Assembly: GCA_028023455.1 (NCBI GenBank)
Contig: JAQFVV010012495.1
Location: 2,631,711 to 2,695,710 of the forward strand
Length of the DNA stretch: 64,000 bases
Source: Epiperipatus broadwayi
Lineage: Eukaryota > Onychophora > Udeonychophora > Euonychophora > Peripatidae
Direction of reading: 5' to 3'
Position numbers and translations under genes: made by a program. The notes beneath the pieces are model-generated. The model was given only the letters and a program-made list of their open reading frames with translations, was not told where the DNA came from and did no database searches. Positions 25,191-37,095 of this stretch are shown one piece after another (position 1 is the first letter of the stretch; every line of letters begins with the position of its first letter).

Positions 25191-26299
25191 CAAAATGGTT
25201 ATAGAATTTTTCAAAATATCAAACACTTTTGTTATGTATTGTGGTTTACTAAAATGTAATTTACTTCCTTACATATTTATCACATTTAGCAGGTGATCGC
25301 AAATTTTTAAAAATTACTGAACAATAATTTTTATTACAGCAAGTTTAAGCCATTTTTTATGGTCTAGTTTTTATCAAAATCGAATGTAATATAATTCATG
25401 TGTATATTTATTTGACACATTTAGCAGATGGTCTCAAATTTTAAAAAAAATAACTACTACTAATATCTATTATGGTAAAAGTTAGGTTTTTAACCTCAAG
25501 ATTAAATTTTATTCAATCAAACGTTTGAATTTATGTATATAGTACAACAATTAATCATACATTTATATTTTTTTCTGTTTAAATAACTGTGTTACATGAT
25601 AATTTTGCTTTAGGTTAAACAATCACTTTCATTGCACGAGATTCCACTGTTATTGGGTGGCCCAATTACAAAACTTAAACGAGTTTATTAAGAAATAACC
25701 AACTTTATTTCCATTATTTTCTTTCATAGAAAATTCAATATATATGTTATGTTTTTAATCCAGTGACTATTGTAGATTGTAGTAAATAACAGTATTAGAT
25801 GATTTTTTTAAAAAAAAAAAAAAATCAAAACAATTTATATTTAGAATAATTCCTGAAAGATAAACTTAAATTTTAATTCTAATTTAATTTTGAGACTACT
25901 CTTTGAGTTTATTACTCCTTATTTGGAGAAAAAGATACTGGAAAAACTACATTTTTATTCTTCAAAATTAGCTCCATGTCAGTGTGAAGCAGAACTTTGG
26001 GAATCTGGATCTGTTCATGTACTAAGCAAATACCTAGTGAGTTTTATTCTACTGATAATCTCTATTTTCATAGCCGTAATCCTGCACAATATGGGGGAAG
26101 GGGACAGATTTGGACAATTATGATGTGTAAAAAATGCAATAATTGTAGATGAACAAAGTGCTACAACACAATTTAAACTTTTTTATTATCAGTTATTTTT
26201 TTAATTCTCATACTGCACAATTTCTGTACATGCTAAAAAATAATGACACCTTTTTTTCACTCATTTATATAAGAGTGAATGTAAAAAAAAAAAAAAATT

Positions 26300-27800
26300 T
26301 ACATGGAAATTGATGTTGATGTGATGCAATGTGACTTCTCCTTACGTGGAGTCGGGAATCTCTCAGCAACTACGCCCAGAGAAACCTGTTAGCCATGTTA
26401 CTATCCCTTTCCATTCCGTGCCCAAGTTTTCCCATATTCTTCTCTATCCTGCTCCATCCCATTTCCACAACATAATCTTTGTCAACTCCATGGCCTTTAT
26501 ATTTAAATCTCTCTTATCTTTTCCCAAACCCAGCATAAAAAACAATAACCCACTTTCTGTAGAATCACTTTGTTTAAATTCATTCTTCCACAACTTCATT
26601 ATTTGTATCCTTTCTGCTTTCAGGCATTTGCATTCAATTAACAGATGCCTAATATTTTCTATCTTCCTTACACAACTTGCAGATTAAATCACCTATATTT
26701 TTCCATTTATGTGTCTATTGACTAGTTGTTAAAGATGCTGTTCGAATCTTAAACACTAAACTACTTTCCTTGCAATTATTGTAAATTAACTCGCACCCAA
26801 TATTCTGTTTACTTCTATATATATTTAAACTCTTTTTACTTTCCATACTAGTTCTCCATCTCTCCAACTCCCTATTTTTTATTAATGCAGCCATTCTTCT
26901 ATCCCATTCCTTAACACTATAACACTAAACAATTCTCCAAACACAATCATCCCATCTTTTATATAAGTATATTAACATAAATTCTTTATTCAACTCTTCT
27001 GCATATCGTACATTTATCGCCCATCTTGTTGCCTATCCTTCACTCATAACCCAATTAAATACTATTTTGGCTATTGTCTTATTATCCATAAATTGCAATC
27101 TACTGAACATTTTCATTTTGCCTTTTGCATCTCTCATATAAAAACTTGACCATCCCACTTCTCCTTGAATTGTTTCCTTTGCCATCCACACATCTGCATC
27201 TAATGCATGTCTTCCTACTTCTCTGTACTTTTTCTAAGTAATTGAATACCCTTTTACTAAAATATAATGCATTGTTACCATATGTTAACTCTGCTATTGC
27301 CACTCCCTTCCATTACAATTCTAGCTATATCATACTTATTATATGAGAACACGGTTAATTTCTTTATCAATCCCTTTCTTTTCTTTGCTTCGTTTATCAA
27401 TTTTTTCTCCCATTCATCCAAGCAATTTCTCTGATTACTTAAGACAATTCCCAAATAGTTATATCTATTCAGCACACTTAACTTTATATCCCCCCATAAA
27501 AATTTTGTCTTCTCTTTCCCCGGTATTAATCATCATTACTTTTGATTTTCCTTCATTATATTTAATCCCCATCCTTTCACCCACCCCTGGGCACGTCATC
27601 AGCATAACTTCCATATCTTCCCTTCTTTGTGCACACAAAAAGACCCCATCTACAAATAAAAGACCCGTCAATGTATATACTCCCCAACTATTAATAGTAT
27701 CTCTACCCCTCTTCCTAATCTTTCTATGGCTCTCTCCATTTCTCTCAAATACAACAAAAGCAAAATCTGTAAGCACTGACTGCACTCCAATCTAGTGCCA
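26300..27800 (-). pseudogene. LINE family A, copy 1: decayed reverse transcriptase and C-terminus
   Basis: Minus-strand frames in the order of a non-LTR reverse transcriptase: LLFVDGVFLCAQRREDMEVML (catalytic FADD box changed to FVDG), GIKYNEGKSKVMMINTGERED, NRYNYLGIVL, then LINEAKKRKGLIKKLTVFSYNKYD, ELTYGNNALYFSKRV. The 3' part down to 26333 aligns with copy 2 at 40.2 kb. The end near 26310 is rich in TGATG-like repeats. Several frameshifts; inactive. The clade cannot be settled from these pieces. Confidence 0.85.
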
Positions 27801-28631
27801 CTATTTTGTACGATTCAAAATAGCATTTCTCAATATATTCCAATAAAATCATCAAAAATGAAGATTTTGTCCCTTACATTCATGGAAGGTAAGACAGACT
27901 GCAGGTTTTAAAAGAATCAAGTCTAAAATGTCATTCTTAGGATTGAAATTATAAAAAATTACAAAAATTAATATTTCAGAGATATCATATAAGATAAAAT
28001 AATTATTACACCAGAAAAAACAACAACAACAGAAAGTGATTAAAATCAATGATTTTAATGACATAAATCAGCATTATGTTAAAAATTGTCATTGAAATTA
28101 CAACTGTATTTTTTATCAAGCTGATGGATCATTAAAAACAAGACTGCAGCGGTATTATCTACATACACTGTTACCATCTAGTAAAAAGAAAAACCTAATG
28201 GAAAAGGAAATACTTTAATAATGTCACTGACTGCACATATTTAAGCATGACAATTAATGACTATCTGAACAAAATAATCTTGTGATACTTTTGATCAAAT
28301 AAGTTGGGAAGCATTCAGATCTATTGCAGTACCACTGGCTTTTATATGCTTCTTCGCAATTGGAACAATTCCTTTAATACTTTTGTTGATACCTATTTTT
28401 AACATACTTAATGTCTTTTATAAGAATGCTATCTTCTTATGAGTATTTGCATTATATGATCAAAAATGGATCAAGGTTTTTATTCATTTTTTGAAGTAAT
28501 TTTTCTATTTCTTCAATTGAAATTTCTGACACTGATGGACTTTAGCTGAACTTTCTTGTGAGAACCATGCAAAGAAAAGGCCTTGTGGTGTTGTAAATCA
28601 AATCATTATAATTACAACTTATTATTAACAG

Positions 28632-28857
28632 TATTATTGTATTAAACAAGGCAAAACTCTCCATACAGTAGTGCCACCCTGTGCCAACCAGAGTAATCAA
28701 TGGATGCCAGAAGGCTTGTGCATAAAATCCCTATCTAGTGCCTATTCATCCAATATCCCCAGACTAGTTTCTGGCTTATGGCCTTCGTCAGTGAGGAGCC
28801 TTGGATCTGAGAGCACTGCACCTAGATCTTAGGATCTTTCAAATCATTATTATTGTA
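28632..28857 (-). mobile_element. Family-1 element, single unit fragment
   Basis: From the gcaaaactctccatacagta end (28651) through 'gcataaaatccctatct', the hammerhead and 'cctagatcttaggatct' (28837), in minus orientation. A 10 bp direct repeat tattattgta (28632-28641, 28848-28857) may be its target duplication, but this is weak in AT-rich DNA. It sits about 45 bases below a TMEM161-like exon, so inside the intron right beside a splice donor. Confidence 0.7.
28750..28804 (-). ncRNA. Hammerhead ribozyme, type I, family 1 (core intact)
   Basis: Minus strand: stem I 5' strand ccaaggctcctca, CTGACGA, stem II hairpin aGGC-CATAA-GCCa, GAAA, palindromic stem III (ACTAGT), cleavage C at 28762, stem I 3' strand tggggatattgg. 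Next to the core, stem I forms 6 bp with one G-U, then an internal loop, then CCAA/TTGG. The pair at 10.1/11.1 is A-A here, which may weaken stem II. Confidence 0.75.
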
Positions 28858-28902
28858 AGTGCAATTATTATTAAATAAAAACAATAAAAGTAAAATACAT
28901 AC

Positions 28903-28999
28903 CTAAAGTTTTTAGAAGAAAAGTCAGAAAAAGGATAAATAATAGTGGGGCCATATATTGAACAGCTACTACACAAAGGTAACAATAGACTCTGGAAAC
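28903..28999 (-). CDS. TMEM161: TMEM161-like protein, penultimate coding exon
   Basis: Bounded by tttcag (acceptor) and gtatgt (donor). Thirty-two codons plus one base, in phase with both neighbours. It reads VSRVYCYLCVVAVQYMAP then LLFILFLTFLLKTL, closely matching the human TMEM161B segment that follows the conserved ELQKM. It encodes one long hydrophobic, membrane-spanning segment. Too short to be seen by ORF length alone. Confidence 0.93.
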
Positions 29000-29873
29000 C
29001 TGAAAATATAAATATCATAATGAGACATTTTTGATACTAATGTTTTTTAACATAAAATAAATATGTTCTGTCATTTTTTTCTCCTTAATACAAATAAAGA
29101 AAACATTTTTCAGTTTTCAAATGACCTATTATTACAGTGGACTTTGATAAAATAAATTGTTTCCAGAAAGTTGCGTGTTACAAGACTGGTTCATTATGAT
29201 TAACATTGGAATAGTAATCTGTCCGAGGCCCAAAGCCAAGTCCAAAACTGCTATCCAAAACAATAATCACTTAAGCAAAAAAAATCAAAAATATGTGAAA
29301 GTACACATAAAAACAAATGCTGAATATAAAGTACAGTTATATTTTAAAAAGAACCAAAATTCATTTTTTAAAAGCATAAAATTAAAATGTACATTTACAT
29401 ATACTAATAAAAATTCAGATCTTTGATTTCAAAACTTCTACTTTTTGTAAGATATTATACAGCAGTCCTCCAATCTGTACCAGAAACTTCAACATTACAC
29501 AATCTGATTTTTTCCCCGAGTCCCGTGAATCTTAATTTGCTAGTAACAGATTCCTTTACCAAATGAAAACAAAGTTGAAATAATGTTAGGTAAATAATGT
29601 CTGAAACTTTACTTAATGTTGAAACACTGGAAAATTTTATGCAGTGTGAGTAGCACTTGTGAACATCTCTTATTTCAGCCAACTGCGCACACCATTTATT
29701 GATTCCATGCTTAATGCTTAATTTTTTATAATTTTATCGTACTTTAATTTTGATTTTTTTCTTCTTAACATCAACATTAATCAGCTTTAAAATTTTTGTG
29801 ACATGCAGCTAAAATTATTACAGTGCAAGCGTATAGGAAATATTAATAAAAAAATTTAGGTAGTCGTACTTAA

Positions 29874-30652
29874 GACAATCCATCCTACTCGATGGCGCTG
29901 TTTCCATGCAAAAGCACAGAAATATGCCATTTGCACAGGCAAAGTTATGGCCTATAGAATAGTTGTGTTCATATTAGGCATTGCAGGCCTAGATTGCATT
30001 TTGACACGATTATTACGACCCACTAATGTGCTTCATGCTACTATACAACTAACGCATACTTCACAGATCACTACTGTATGATGTGAGGGTGAATAGATCT
30101 TTAAAGGACAAAAAAAATTTCAAAAGGATAGGTCCAAGCACCATTTCAGAGAATTCACATGAAAAGGCACATTTCTGTGAGATGTCTACGATTGTATGTT
30201 TGTTTCGTAAATCCTACATTTGGTTTGATCAGAATAGTGGATTTATTGTATGATCCTTTGGATCTGTAAACCATCGCCCCTCCCCCACCCATTCCATTGC
30301 TCCACGCTGGAATGTATAATGAAATTAAAAACTGTAATTTAGAAAATAATGTTTTTCAAAAAGAAAATGAAATGTATTCTGAAAGAAAAAAAACGAAATG
30401 TTTTAAAGAAATAAAAGAATGAAAGCGTTATTTAAAAAAAAAAAGAAAGAAATGTTTTAAAGAAATAAAAGAACGAAGTCAAATTTATTTGTTTTTGAAT
30501 AACTAAATAATTAGAAAAATGTAATGTTTTTAAAAAATAAAACAACAGTTATATTTATTTGTTTAAATAATAAAAAAATGTAAATCAGCCTGGTAATGTT
30601 ATATCTATTTGTTTTTGACTAGCAACAGCGCCAAGGAGCAGGATGGATTGTC
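29874..30652. mobile_element. 779 bp non-autonomous DNA transposon with 29 bp TIRs
   Basis: Terminal inverted repeats 29874-29902 and 30624-30652 match at 26 of 29 positions (GACAATCCATCCT..TC..TGGCGCTGTT). No open frame codes for a transposase. A TA on each side, one base out, would suit a Tc1/mariner-like insertion, but the target duplication is not certain. The interior holds a 54 bp-spaced direct repeat (gaaatgttttaaagaaataa at 30395 and 30449). Confidence 0.8.
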
Positions 30653-30846
30653 ATAAATATGAGGACCAAAATTTATACAACACTAGTAGACTATTTAAGG
30701 TAAAATAAAAGATAAGAGATTTAAAGATTTAGATTTCTGCTACTTTTATTGGTCTTTAAAATGTTTTGAATTTTTTTTTTTAACCAGAATTTTGTTTTGA
30801 ATTATTTTTAATGTCAAATATTAATTCAATTTTTTTTTTAAAAACT

Positions 30847-30955
30847 TGTTAAAAGCTTATTTTGTGACCTCTATATATAACATTTGTAAACACAAGGTTA
30901 TTAAATTAGGTCATGTGACATCTGACCTGATTTTTATTTTGTCATTTTAAAAGTA
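30847..30955 (+). repeat. Family-2 element fragment
   Basis: It reads as the reverse complement of 5837-5925: 'gttaaaagcttattttg', 'ctctatatataacatttg', 'attaaatta.gtcatgtgac'. No ribozyme part is present. Confidence 0.7.
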
Positions 30956-31559
30956 CTATTACAAGTATATAGAAAAATGCTTTTAAAGAAAAATATGCAA
31001 AACATTTTTACTGCTAGATAAAACATAAAAAATTAATTTTTAGATCTCTGCTACTTTTATTAATTTTCTTTATTTGAAAACATTTTTTTTTTCCTATTGG
31101 AATATTATTTTGATTTTTTTTTTTTTAATGTTGAGCATTATTCAAATTTCAAAGTCTAGTTTTACAATAATAACTAAAATTATTACAATATATACACTTA
31201 AAAATATATTTTTAAATAGAAATATGAACACATTTTTATAACTAAAAAAAAGAAAAATAAATTAAATGCATAAATATAAGATTTCTATCATTTTATAAGA
31301 ACTTTTATTTTGATTTTTTTTGATGTCAATCAGTTTTCAGTTTATTTTTTATGGTAAAAATTATTTTAATGTATACACCTAGAATACCTTTAAACAAAAA
31401 CATGTATAACATTTTACTACTAATTTTTGAATTTTGGGGGGAAAGCCAACATTAGTCCACTTTCAAATTCTGCACTTATGGCTTATGGGAAAAAATATTA
31501 CGTTATACACATGTAGCAGAATATTTTTAAACAAAAGTATATAGGGTACATGAGTTTTT

Positions 31560-33140
31560 ATCATCAGAAATAGATACACAAAATAAATTAACAACTATGT
31601 TTTATATAGTAAATATATTTACCATTCCAATGTTCACGGAGTGAATTTGCATTTGTTACATAAATTATAATTTAATGAGAAAAAGTATTCATTCTCCCAA
31701 TTCTTCACTCTTGAAATCTTTGTTATAACAGATCTCACTATATTATTAATTAAATGACTTTATACACATTTATACACAAATTACTATTAAAGAAGTAAAA
31801 TTTCAAAACATAAAACAATAAAAATGTATATAACTAAGCGTAAATTAAAAAAAAAATAACATTAATAATTATAAATAAATGCTAACATATATTTGGAAAT
31901 AGAATTTAAAAAAAATCATATACATAAGTTTACAAAAAAATATTATTAGAGGAATTATTAGCTGAAAATAAACTAAGGGAAAACAAAATATTATTAATGT
32001 TTTTTCCAAAAATATCAGAAAAAATTTAACACTGTCTCTGTGAACAGTCATTTAATTATATCTTAAATATACTTACGCATTTGTTTTTAAACATTTAAAC
32101 AAATTCTTATCATAAAAAATTACAGCTACCACTATTTAAACAGTTTAGATATTACTGTAATTCATGGGATTAACCAAACATATTTTAATCATCTATGGCA
32201 GGCCCTTTCACTCTATTAACATAAGTATATATGTTCAATATTGTTGTTTTTTACACTTATTTCTCGCTATGTTCAAATTTTATTAATTTGATGTTTTAAA
32301 ATATATCTAAGAAAATTAATAAAATATAGCAAAAATAAATAATAGATTTTAAAAAAAAAAGATTTTGAAATTACTAATAAAAAAAACAAAAGAAATTTTA
32401 ATTATAAATATCTTATTAATGATACTAAAAATAATATAAATATTGTTTATAAAATAAAATGTCAATGATATAAAAAATTAAATAAGTATATGGAAGAAAT
32501 TACGAATTTTGTAGAAATAAGACCTAAACAACTTACATGTAATAAAAAATCACCAATTTATTCACACAAAAGAAATATCACATTAAAAACAATAGGAAAA
32601 TAAAAGAAGCTAATATAATTAAAAAGCTTAAACCAAATTTAAATACGGAAAATGATCTAAAAACTTTTATAATAAATATTATTGTAATAACAAAAATTAT
32701 ACATATATTTAAAAAATTAAACAGAGAGCTACTATCCTGATAACTAATTTCTATTTACACGTATCGATTTTATAAAAATTTTATTTTCTTATTGTTAAAC
32801 TATTAGGAGAAAGGAAATAGTTATTTTTAAATATATGCAGTACTTGGTTGAGTATATTTAATTATGATTATTATAATAAATAGTATAAATATTTGGAGAT
32901 TCAAAATATGATAGAAAATAAAATAAATTACTTAATAAATTATAATTAAAATAATTTATAAAATTAAATGTATAAAATAGGCATACTTAGAAAATTAATT
33001 AAATAATTAATGAAAATCTGTTCTATATCTACAAAATGATAAATAAACCAGAAATAGAACTAAAAGATGCATGTTGGCTAAAAATCCTGGATATAAATTG
33101 TTATTAATCAACTAAAATAGACATTTATATATATAAAAAA
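31560..33140. other. Very AT-rich intron sequence
   Basis: Nothing recognised. Confidence 0.4.
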
Positions 33141-33660
33141 AACATCACATGATCACCATTCTTTATGCTCACACAAGCTGTTTACACAGAGGCTAAACTT
33201 TCCACACAGTAATATCACTCAGTGCAAGCCAGATCAAACAGCTTGTGTAAGCATAAAGAATGGTGATCATATGATGTTTAGTGGTTTAGTACCAATCCTG
33301 CCCAATAGAATTATGATGACTGTACTTATTAAAGAACCAAAGACACCAAAAAGTATGGATGCTGAACTGAGTTTAGATCTATATGATTATACAAGGTAAA
33401 GAGCTTGAATTGAAAACATTATTGTGTTTTCATTTTGGACTTAAAGCTTTATAGTTAGCTAATAAGGTAAAAGATAGCTGCTGGAGGGTCTAAGTGCAGT
33501 GCTCTCAGGTCCAAGGCTCCTTACTGATGAAAGCTACAAGACAGAAACTAGTCTGGGGATATCGGATGAGTAGGCACTAGATAGAGATTTTATGCAAAAA
33601 CCACCTTGCATCTATGGATTACTCTGGCTTACACTGAGTGTCACTACTGTATGGAGAGTA
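33141..33660 (+). mobile_element. Family-1 hammerhead element, near full unit
   Basis: It begins with the tip aacatcacatgatcacc, has inner inverted repeats (33144-33180 and 33236-33282) around a shrunken 'ggc.aaact..cca.acagta' end, then the internal region 'tagta.caatcctgccc' to 'gaactgagtttagatc'. A 'gaaaacattattgtgtttt' block, the hammerhead at 33511-33565, and the 3' end 'ctactgtatggagag' follow. The last few bases are missing, and no target duplication is visible on the right. Confidence 0.75.
33511..33565 (+). ncRNA. Hammerhead ribozyme, family 1 (stem II damaged)
   Basis: CTGATGA, GAAACTAGTC and both strands of stem I are present, but stem II reads aAGCTACAAGACa and pairs poorly. Activity is doubtful. 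Confidence 0.65.
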
Positions 33661-33775
33661 ACAAGATGGGTAGAAAGGTAATCCGGTATGCAAAAGATTT
33701 GGATAAAAAATTTATATCAGTATATTTGTATAAAAGAGGGGATGTTGTATTAAGAGGTTGGTGAGGTGTTGTAGT

Positions 33776-33880
33776 AGAAAGGAAGGGAAAAAAAGATTTT
33801 TTAAAAAAAAAAGGGGGAGTTAGAGAGAGGGAAAAAAGGGGGGGAAAAAAAAAAAAGGAGGGGGGATGTAATGTGGGAAA
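33776..33880 (+). repeat. Polypurine tract with G-runs
   Basis: About 100 bases, almost all A and G, with four runs of 3-6 G. Could form triplex or weak G-quadruplex structure; loops are long. Confidence 0.7.
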
Positions 33881-35102
33881 AATAGAATTTAATTTTGTAA
33901 AACTTAATTATTTTTTTTTGCTAAAAACAATGATTCATTACAATAAAATTAATCCTACTGCAATTTATAATCTGGCAATTGATAATTGAGGAATTCTTTT
34001 AACTAAGAAAAGGCTGTAAAGTGGCATTTCAAAGAACCTTCACTGCCAAACATTATTATTTTGACATGAATTAAATTAACATAATATTGTTAAAATAATG
34101 TTGACTAAATTAATACACATATATTAAAAAATAAAAAAAACAAAGGAGCTGACTGACATAAATGCAACTTTTCTTTACCTCTCTTACTTTGTTGTTTTGA
34201 GCTTAAAGAAAAAATTCCAAGCTCTAAATAACTCACGATTTTCATTTTTTTATCTACTAAATGCCATCAATAATATTAAAAAAACAAACAAGCAAAAACA
34301 TATTAAAGTCACTAAACTTAAAAATATATTTCCTTTGATTATATTGTACTATATATTGTTTATATAAATGTTATTGATACCTGTGAGTTTTCAAATAAAC
34401 CAAGATGGCATCCTGTATTTTTGATAAATGTACAGTTTCGAGGGCCTATAATCTTCGAAGATGTGTTAATTGTTAAATTAAAACAAAATTAATAAATCAA
34501 TTGTTAAATTTAAAAAAAAAAAAAATTCCAATAAATTTCATTGAAAAACTTTAATTCATTTTTTTTTTACTTATAACTTGGAAAACAAGAGACGCTCTTA
34601 ACATTCTTATGCCTTGGTTCACTTCAGTGTGTTTCTTTTTGTTAGCAGTTTTTTTTTGGTAAACTGGCATAGTGATAAAATTTGGGATGCTCCTGTCACA
34701 AAACATGATGCAGTGGGCTATTTCCAAAGATACAGGATCCTGTCCTCCTGAAAAGTGTGCATTAATGGTCATGATATAATTGCATGCCACCGACATGAAT
34801 AAAGTGTAAATATTGTATTTATAGTTTTCCTTTTTTCTGTTAATAAGTTAATACAAAAAAAGAAAACAAAATGTAAATATTGTAAATAATTTTTCCACAG
34901 TAATTTCGTTTGTTAAAATAACAGTAATAAAAACTAAAATGTAAAGCCATTAAGCATCACATGATCACTATCTTATACTAGCACATAATTATTTATAAAC
35001 AAAGCAAAACTCTCCATACAGTATTGCCACCCTGTGCCAACCAGAGTAATCAATGAATGCCTGAAGGCTTGTGCATAAAATCCCTATCTAATGCCTACTC
35101 AT

Positions 35103-35157
35103 CCAATATCCCCAGACTAGTTTCTGGCTTTTGGCCATTGTCAGTGAGGAGCTTTGG
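35103..35157 (-). ncRNA. Hammerhead ribozyme remnant, family 1 (G8 lost)
   Basis: Same fold as 35882-35936, but the core reads CTGACAA instead of CTGACGA. G8 is essential for catalysis, so this arm should be inactive. The change is a CpG to CpA transition. Confidence 0.75.
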
Positions 35158-35426
35158 ATCTGAGAGCACTGCACCTAGATCTTAGGATCTAATGCAACCC
35201 TCCAGCACCCACCTTTTATCTCTACTTAACTACAAAACTATGAGAATAAAATTGAAAACACAAAAATATTTTCAATCTAAGCTCAATAGCTTATATAGTC
35301 ATATGGGTCTGAAAATATTTTTGTGTTTTCAATTTCATTCTCATAGTTTTGTAGTTAAGTAGAGGTAAAAGGTGGGTGCTGGAGGGTTGCATTAGATCAT
35401 AAGATCTAGGTGCAGTGCTCTCAGAT

Positions 35427-35481
35427 CCAAAGCTCCTCACTGACGATGGCCACAAGGCAGAAACTAGTCTGGGAATATTGG
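35427..35481 (+). ncRNA. Hammerhead ribozyme, family 1, first unit of dimer
   Basis: CTGACGA and GAAACTAGTC are intact, with cleavage C at 35469. Stem II reads TGGC-CACAA-GGCA with one mismatch, and stem I has tgggaat in place of tggggat. Probably weakened. Confidence 0.75.
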
Positions 35482-35881
35482 ATGAGTAGGCACTAGATAG
35501 GGATTTTATGCACAAGCCTTCTGGCATTTCATTGATTACTCTGGTTGACACAGGGTGGCAATACCGTATGGAGAGTTTTGCTTTGTTTATAAATAATTAT
35601 GCGCTAGTATAAGATAGTGATCATGTGATGCTTAATGGTTTAACACCAATCCTGCCTAATAGGATAGTGGTGGCTATGGTTGTTAAAGAGTCAAAGACAC
35701 CAAAATGTATGGGTGCTGAACTGAGTTCAGACCCATATGACTATATAAGCTATTGAGCTTAGATTGAAAATATTTTTGTGTTTTCAATTTCATTCTCATA
35801 GTTTTGTAGTTAAATAGAGATAAAAGGTGAGTGCTGGAGGGTTGCATTAGATCCTAAGATCTAGGTGCAGTGCTCTCAGAT

Positions 35882-35936
35882 ACAAAGCTCCTCACTGACG
35901 ATGGCCACAAGCCAGAAACTAGTCTGGGGATATTGG
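35882..35936 (+). ncRNA. Hammerhead ribozyme, type I, family 1 (best copy)
   Basis: Stem I 5' strand acaaagctcctca; CTGACGA at 35895-35901; stem II TGGC-CACAA-GCCA (35902-35914, four pairs); GAAA at 35915-35918; stem III formed by the palindrome ACTAGT; cleavage after C35924; stem I 3' strand tggggatattgg. All invariant residues are present. Stem III can hold only about two pairs in one molecule, but the palindrome would let two copies pair with each other, as reported for short-stem-III hammerheads. Confidence 0.85.
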
Positions 35937-37036
35937 ATGAGTAGGCATTAGATAGGGATTTTATGCACAAGCCTTCTGGCATTCATTGATTACTCTGGTT
36001 GGCACAGGGTGGCAATACTGTATGGAGAGTTTTGCTTTGTTTATAAAATGTAAAGGTATTAACTACGATATTTCTTAGCAAGCATTTTTTGCAAACATTT
36101 TTGGGGCCCCCAGAAAATGTAGATTTATCAAAAATACGGGCTGCCATCTTGGTTTACTTGAAAATTCACAAGTATCATGTGTATAAAGCTAATAAGAATC
36201 TAATCACACAAAGGCATAAGAAAAAAATAAAATTTAATGGGTAAATGTTATTAAAAAAACCATCACATTTCTAAAGAAAAGAAAGTAAATTTTTAATATT
36301 GTATAGGGAATGTATTATAAATATATATCTTATATACATATACTATCATTACTAATTACTTGTTAATTTAATATGTCTCTTTTAGCCCAGTGCTTTAAGG
36401 ACTGGGGAATGTATTGCAAGAGACGTAGAAGCTTATGGTTGAATTGGTACTAAAATAATTGAACTGGTCCTACATGAACTCTTTTAATTCTAAAATATCT
36501 TATTTGGAAGTTTTAAAATTAAGAATGTTGGACTATCAAAGCTCAACTTGTATAGTGAAAAACTGAACACATTTGCAATACAAATATTAAAAGTCTATAT
36601 ATATGTACATGATTTTTTCCCCCCAGAATATATTACTAATAGAGATACTTTAAGTGCTTTTAAAATGAGATCACACACATATAAAATTTATTATAATAAA
36701 AATGCTGACTTATACTCCCACTCAATACCACATTTGTCACATTTAAATTATTGCAAGAAACCTTTTACTTTATCAGACATAATTAAAAAAAAAAAAGGAC
36801 ACGTTTGTCTCACTTTTTTTTAAACAGTGACCTCAATTAATAATCACCAGCATTCAAGATTTTCAGCTTCCTTTTTTTAAAAATATAATTAATTCAACAT
36901 CTCAATCTTATTTAAATGTCAAAATAAAAGTCATAGTCAATTTAGATCCTGCCTTCTCTGCTTGTGTAAAATAGTGAGGTGCACCTCTCAGGCTTTATGA
37001 TAAGTGCGACCAGCACTTAAAATATCCTGTCAGAAA

Positions 37037-37095
37037 CTCCCAAACCCCTGCCAGGTTCGTGCTTTGGCACTCCTCAGAGAGGTGTCAGGGTAGGT
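37037..37095 (-). ncRNA. Hammerhead ribozyme remnant, family 3 (inverted arm)
   Basis: CTGAGGA and the stem II hairpin GTGC-CAAA-GCAC are kept, but bases are lost in GAAACCATGGTC, which reads GAACCTGGC. Inactive. Confidence 0.7.

Larger units (their letters stand above)
23600..26300. other. AT-rich intron sequence
   Basis: Nothing recognised apart from microsatellites at 24063-24083 and 25166-25190. Two diverged copies of an 'acatttagcag.tg.tc.caaatttt' block lie near 25285 and 25421. Confidence 0.4.
29750..31560. repeat. Diverged tandem array (unit about 240-310 bp) interrupted by a TIR element
   Basis: Units share 'gatttctgctacttttatt' (30730, 31042, more diverged at 31277), followed by 'ttttgattttttt', 'atgtcaa', 'atcagtttt' and 'aaaattattac..t'. 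A fourth unit at 29750-29860 lies left of the 779 bp element. Very AT-rich and eroded; similarity judged by eye. Confidence 0.55.
34935..36055 (+). mobile_element. Family-1 hammerhead element, best copy: inverted arm plus tandem dimer
   Basis: Twelve-bp direct repeats taaaatgtaaag (34935-34946, 36044-36055) bracket 1097 bp. Layout: left arm 34951-35315 on the minus strand; right arm 35316-35632, its inverse; a unique internal piece 35633-35759; then a second plus-strand unit 35760-36043. Hammerhead blocks sit at 35103-35157 (minus), 35427-35481 (plus) and 35882-35936 (plus). The two plus-strand cleavage sites are 455 bases apart. No protein is encoded. This matches dimeric pseudo-LTRs of Penelope-like elements, or a retrozyme-like non-autonomous element. 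Confidence 0.85.

Noticed and set aside
27343-27795. Plus-strand frame of 150 residues
   Set aside because: Shadow of LINE family A copy 1 on the minus strand.
29455-29682. Minus-strand 75-residue frame
   Set aside because: No family recognised; located in an intron without splice-site support.
33776-33880. Strong G-quadruplex
   Set aside because: Four G-runs exist, but the loops are 6-15 bases; only weak potential.
34551-34796. Minus-strand 81-residue frame
   Set aside because: No family recognised, low-complexity ends, no supporting signals.
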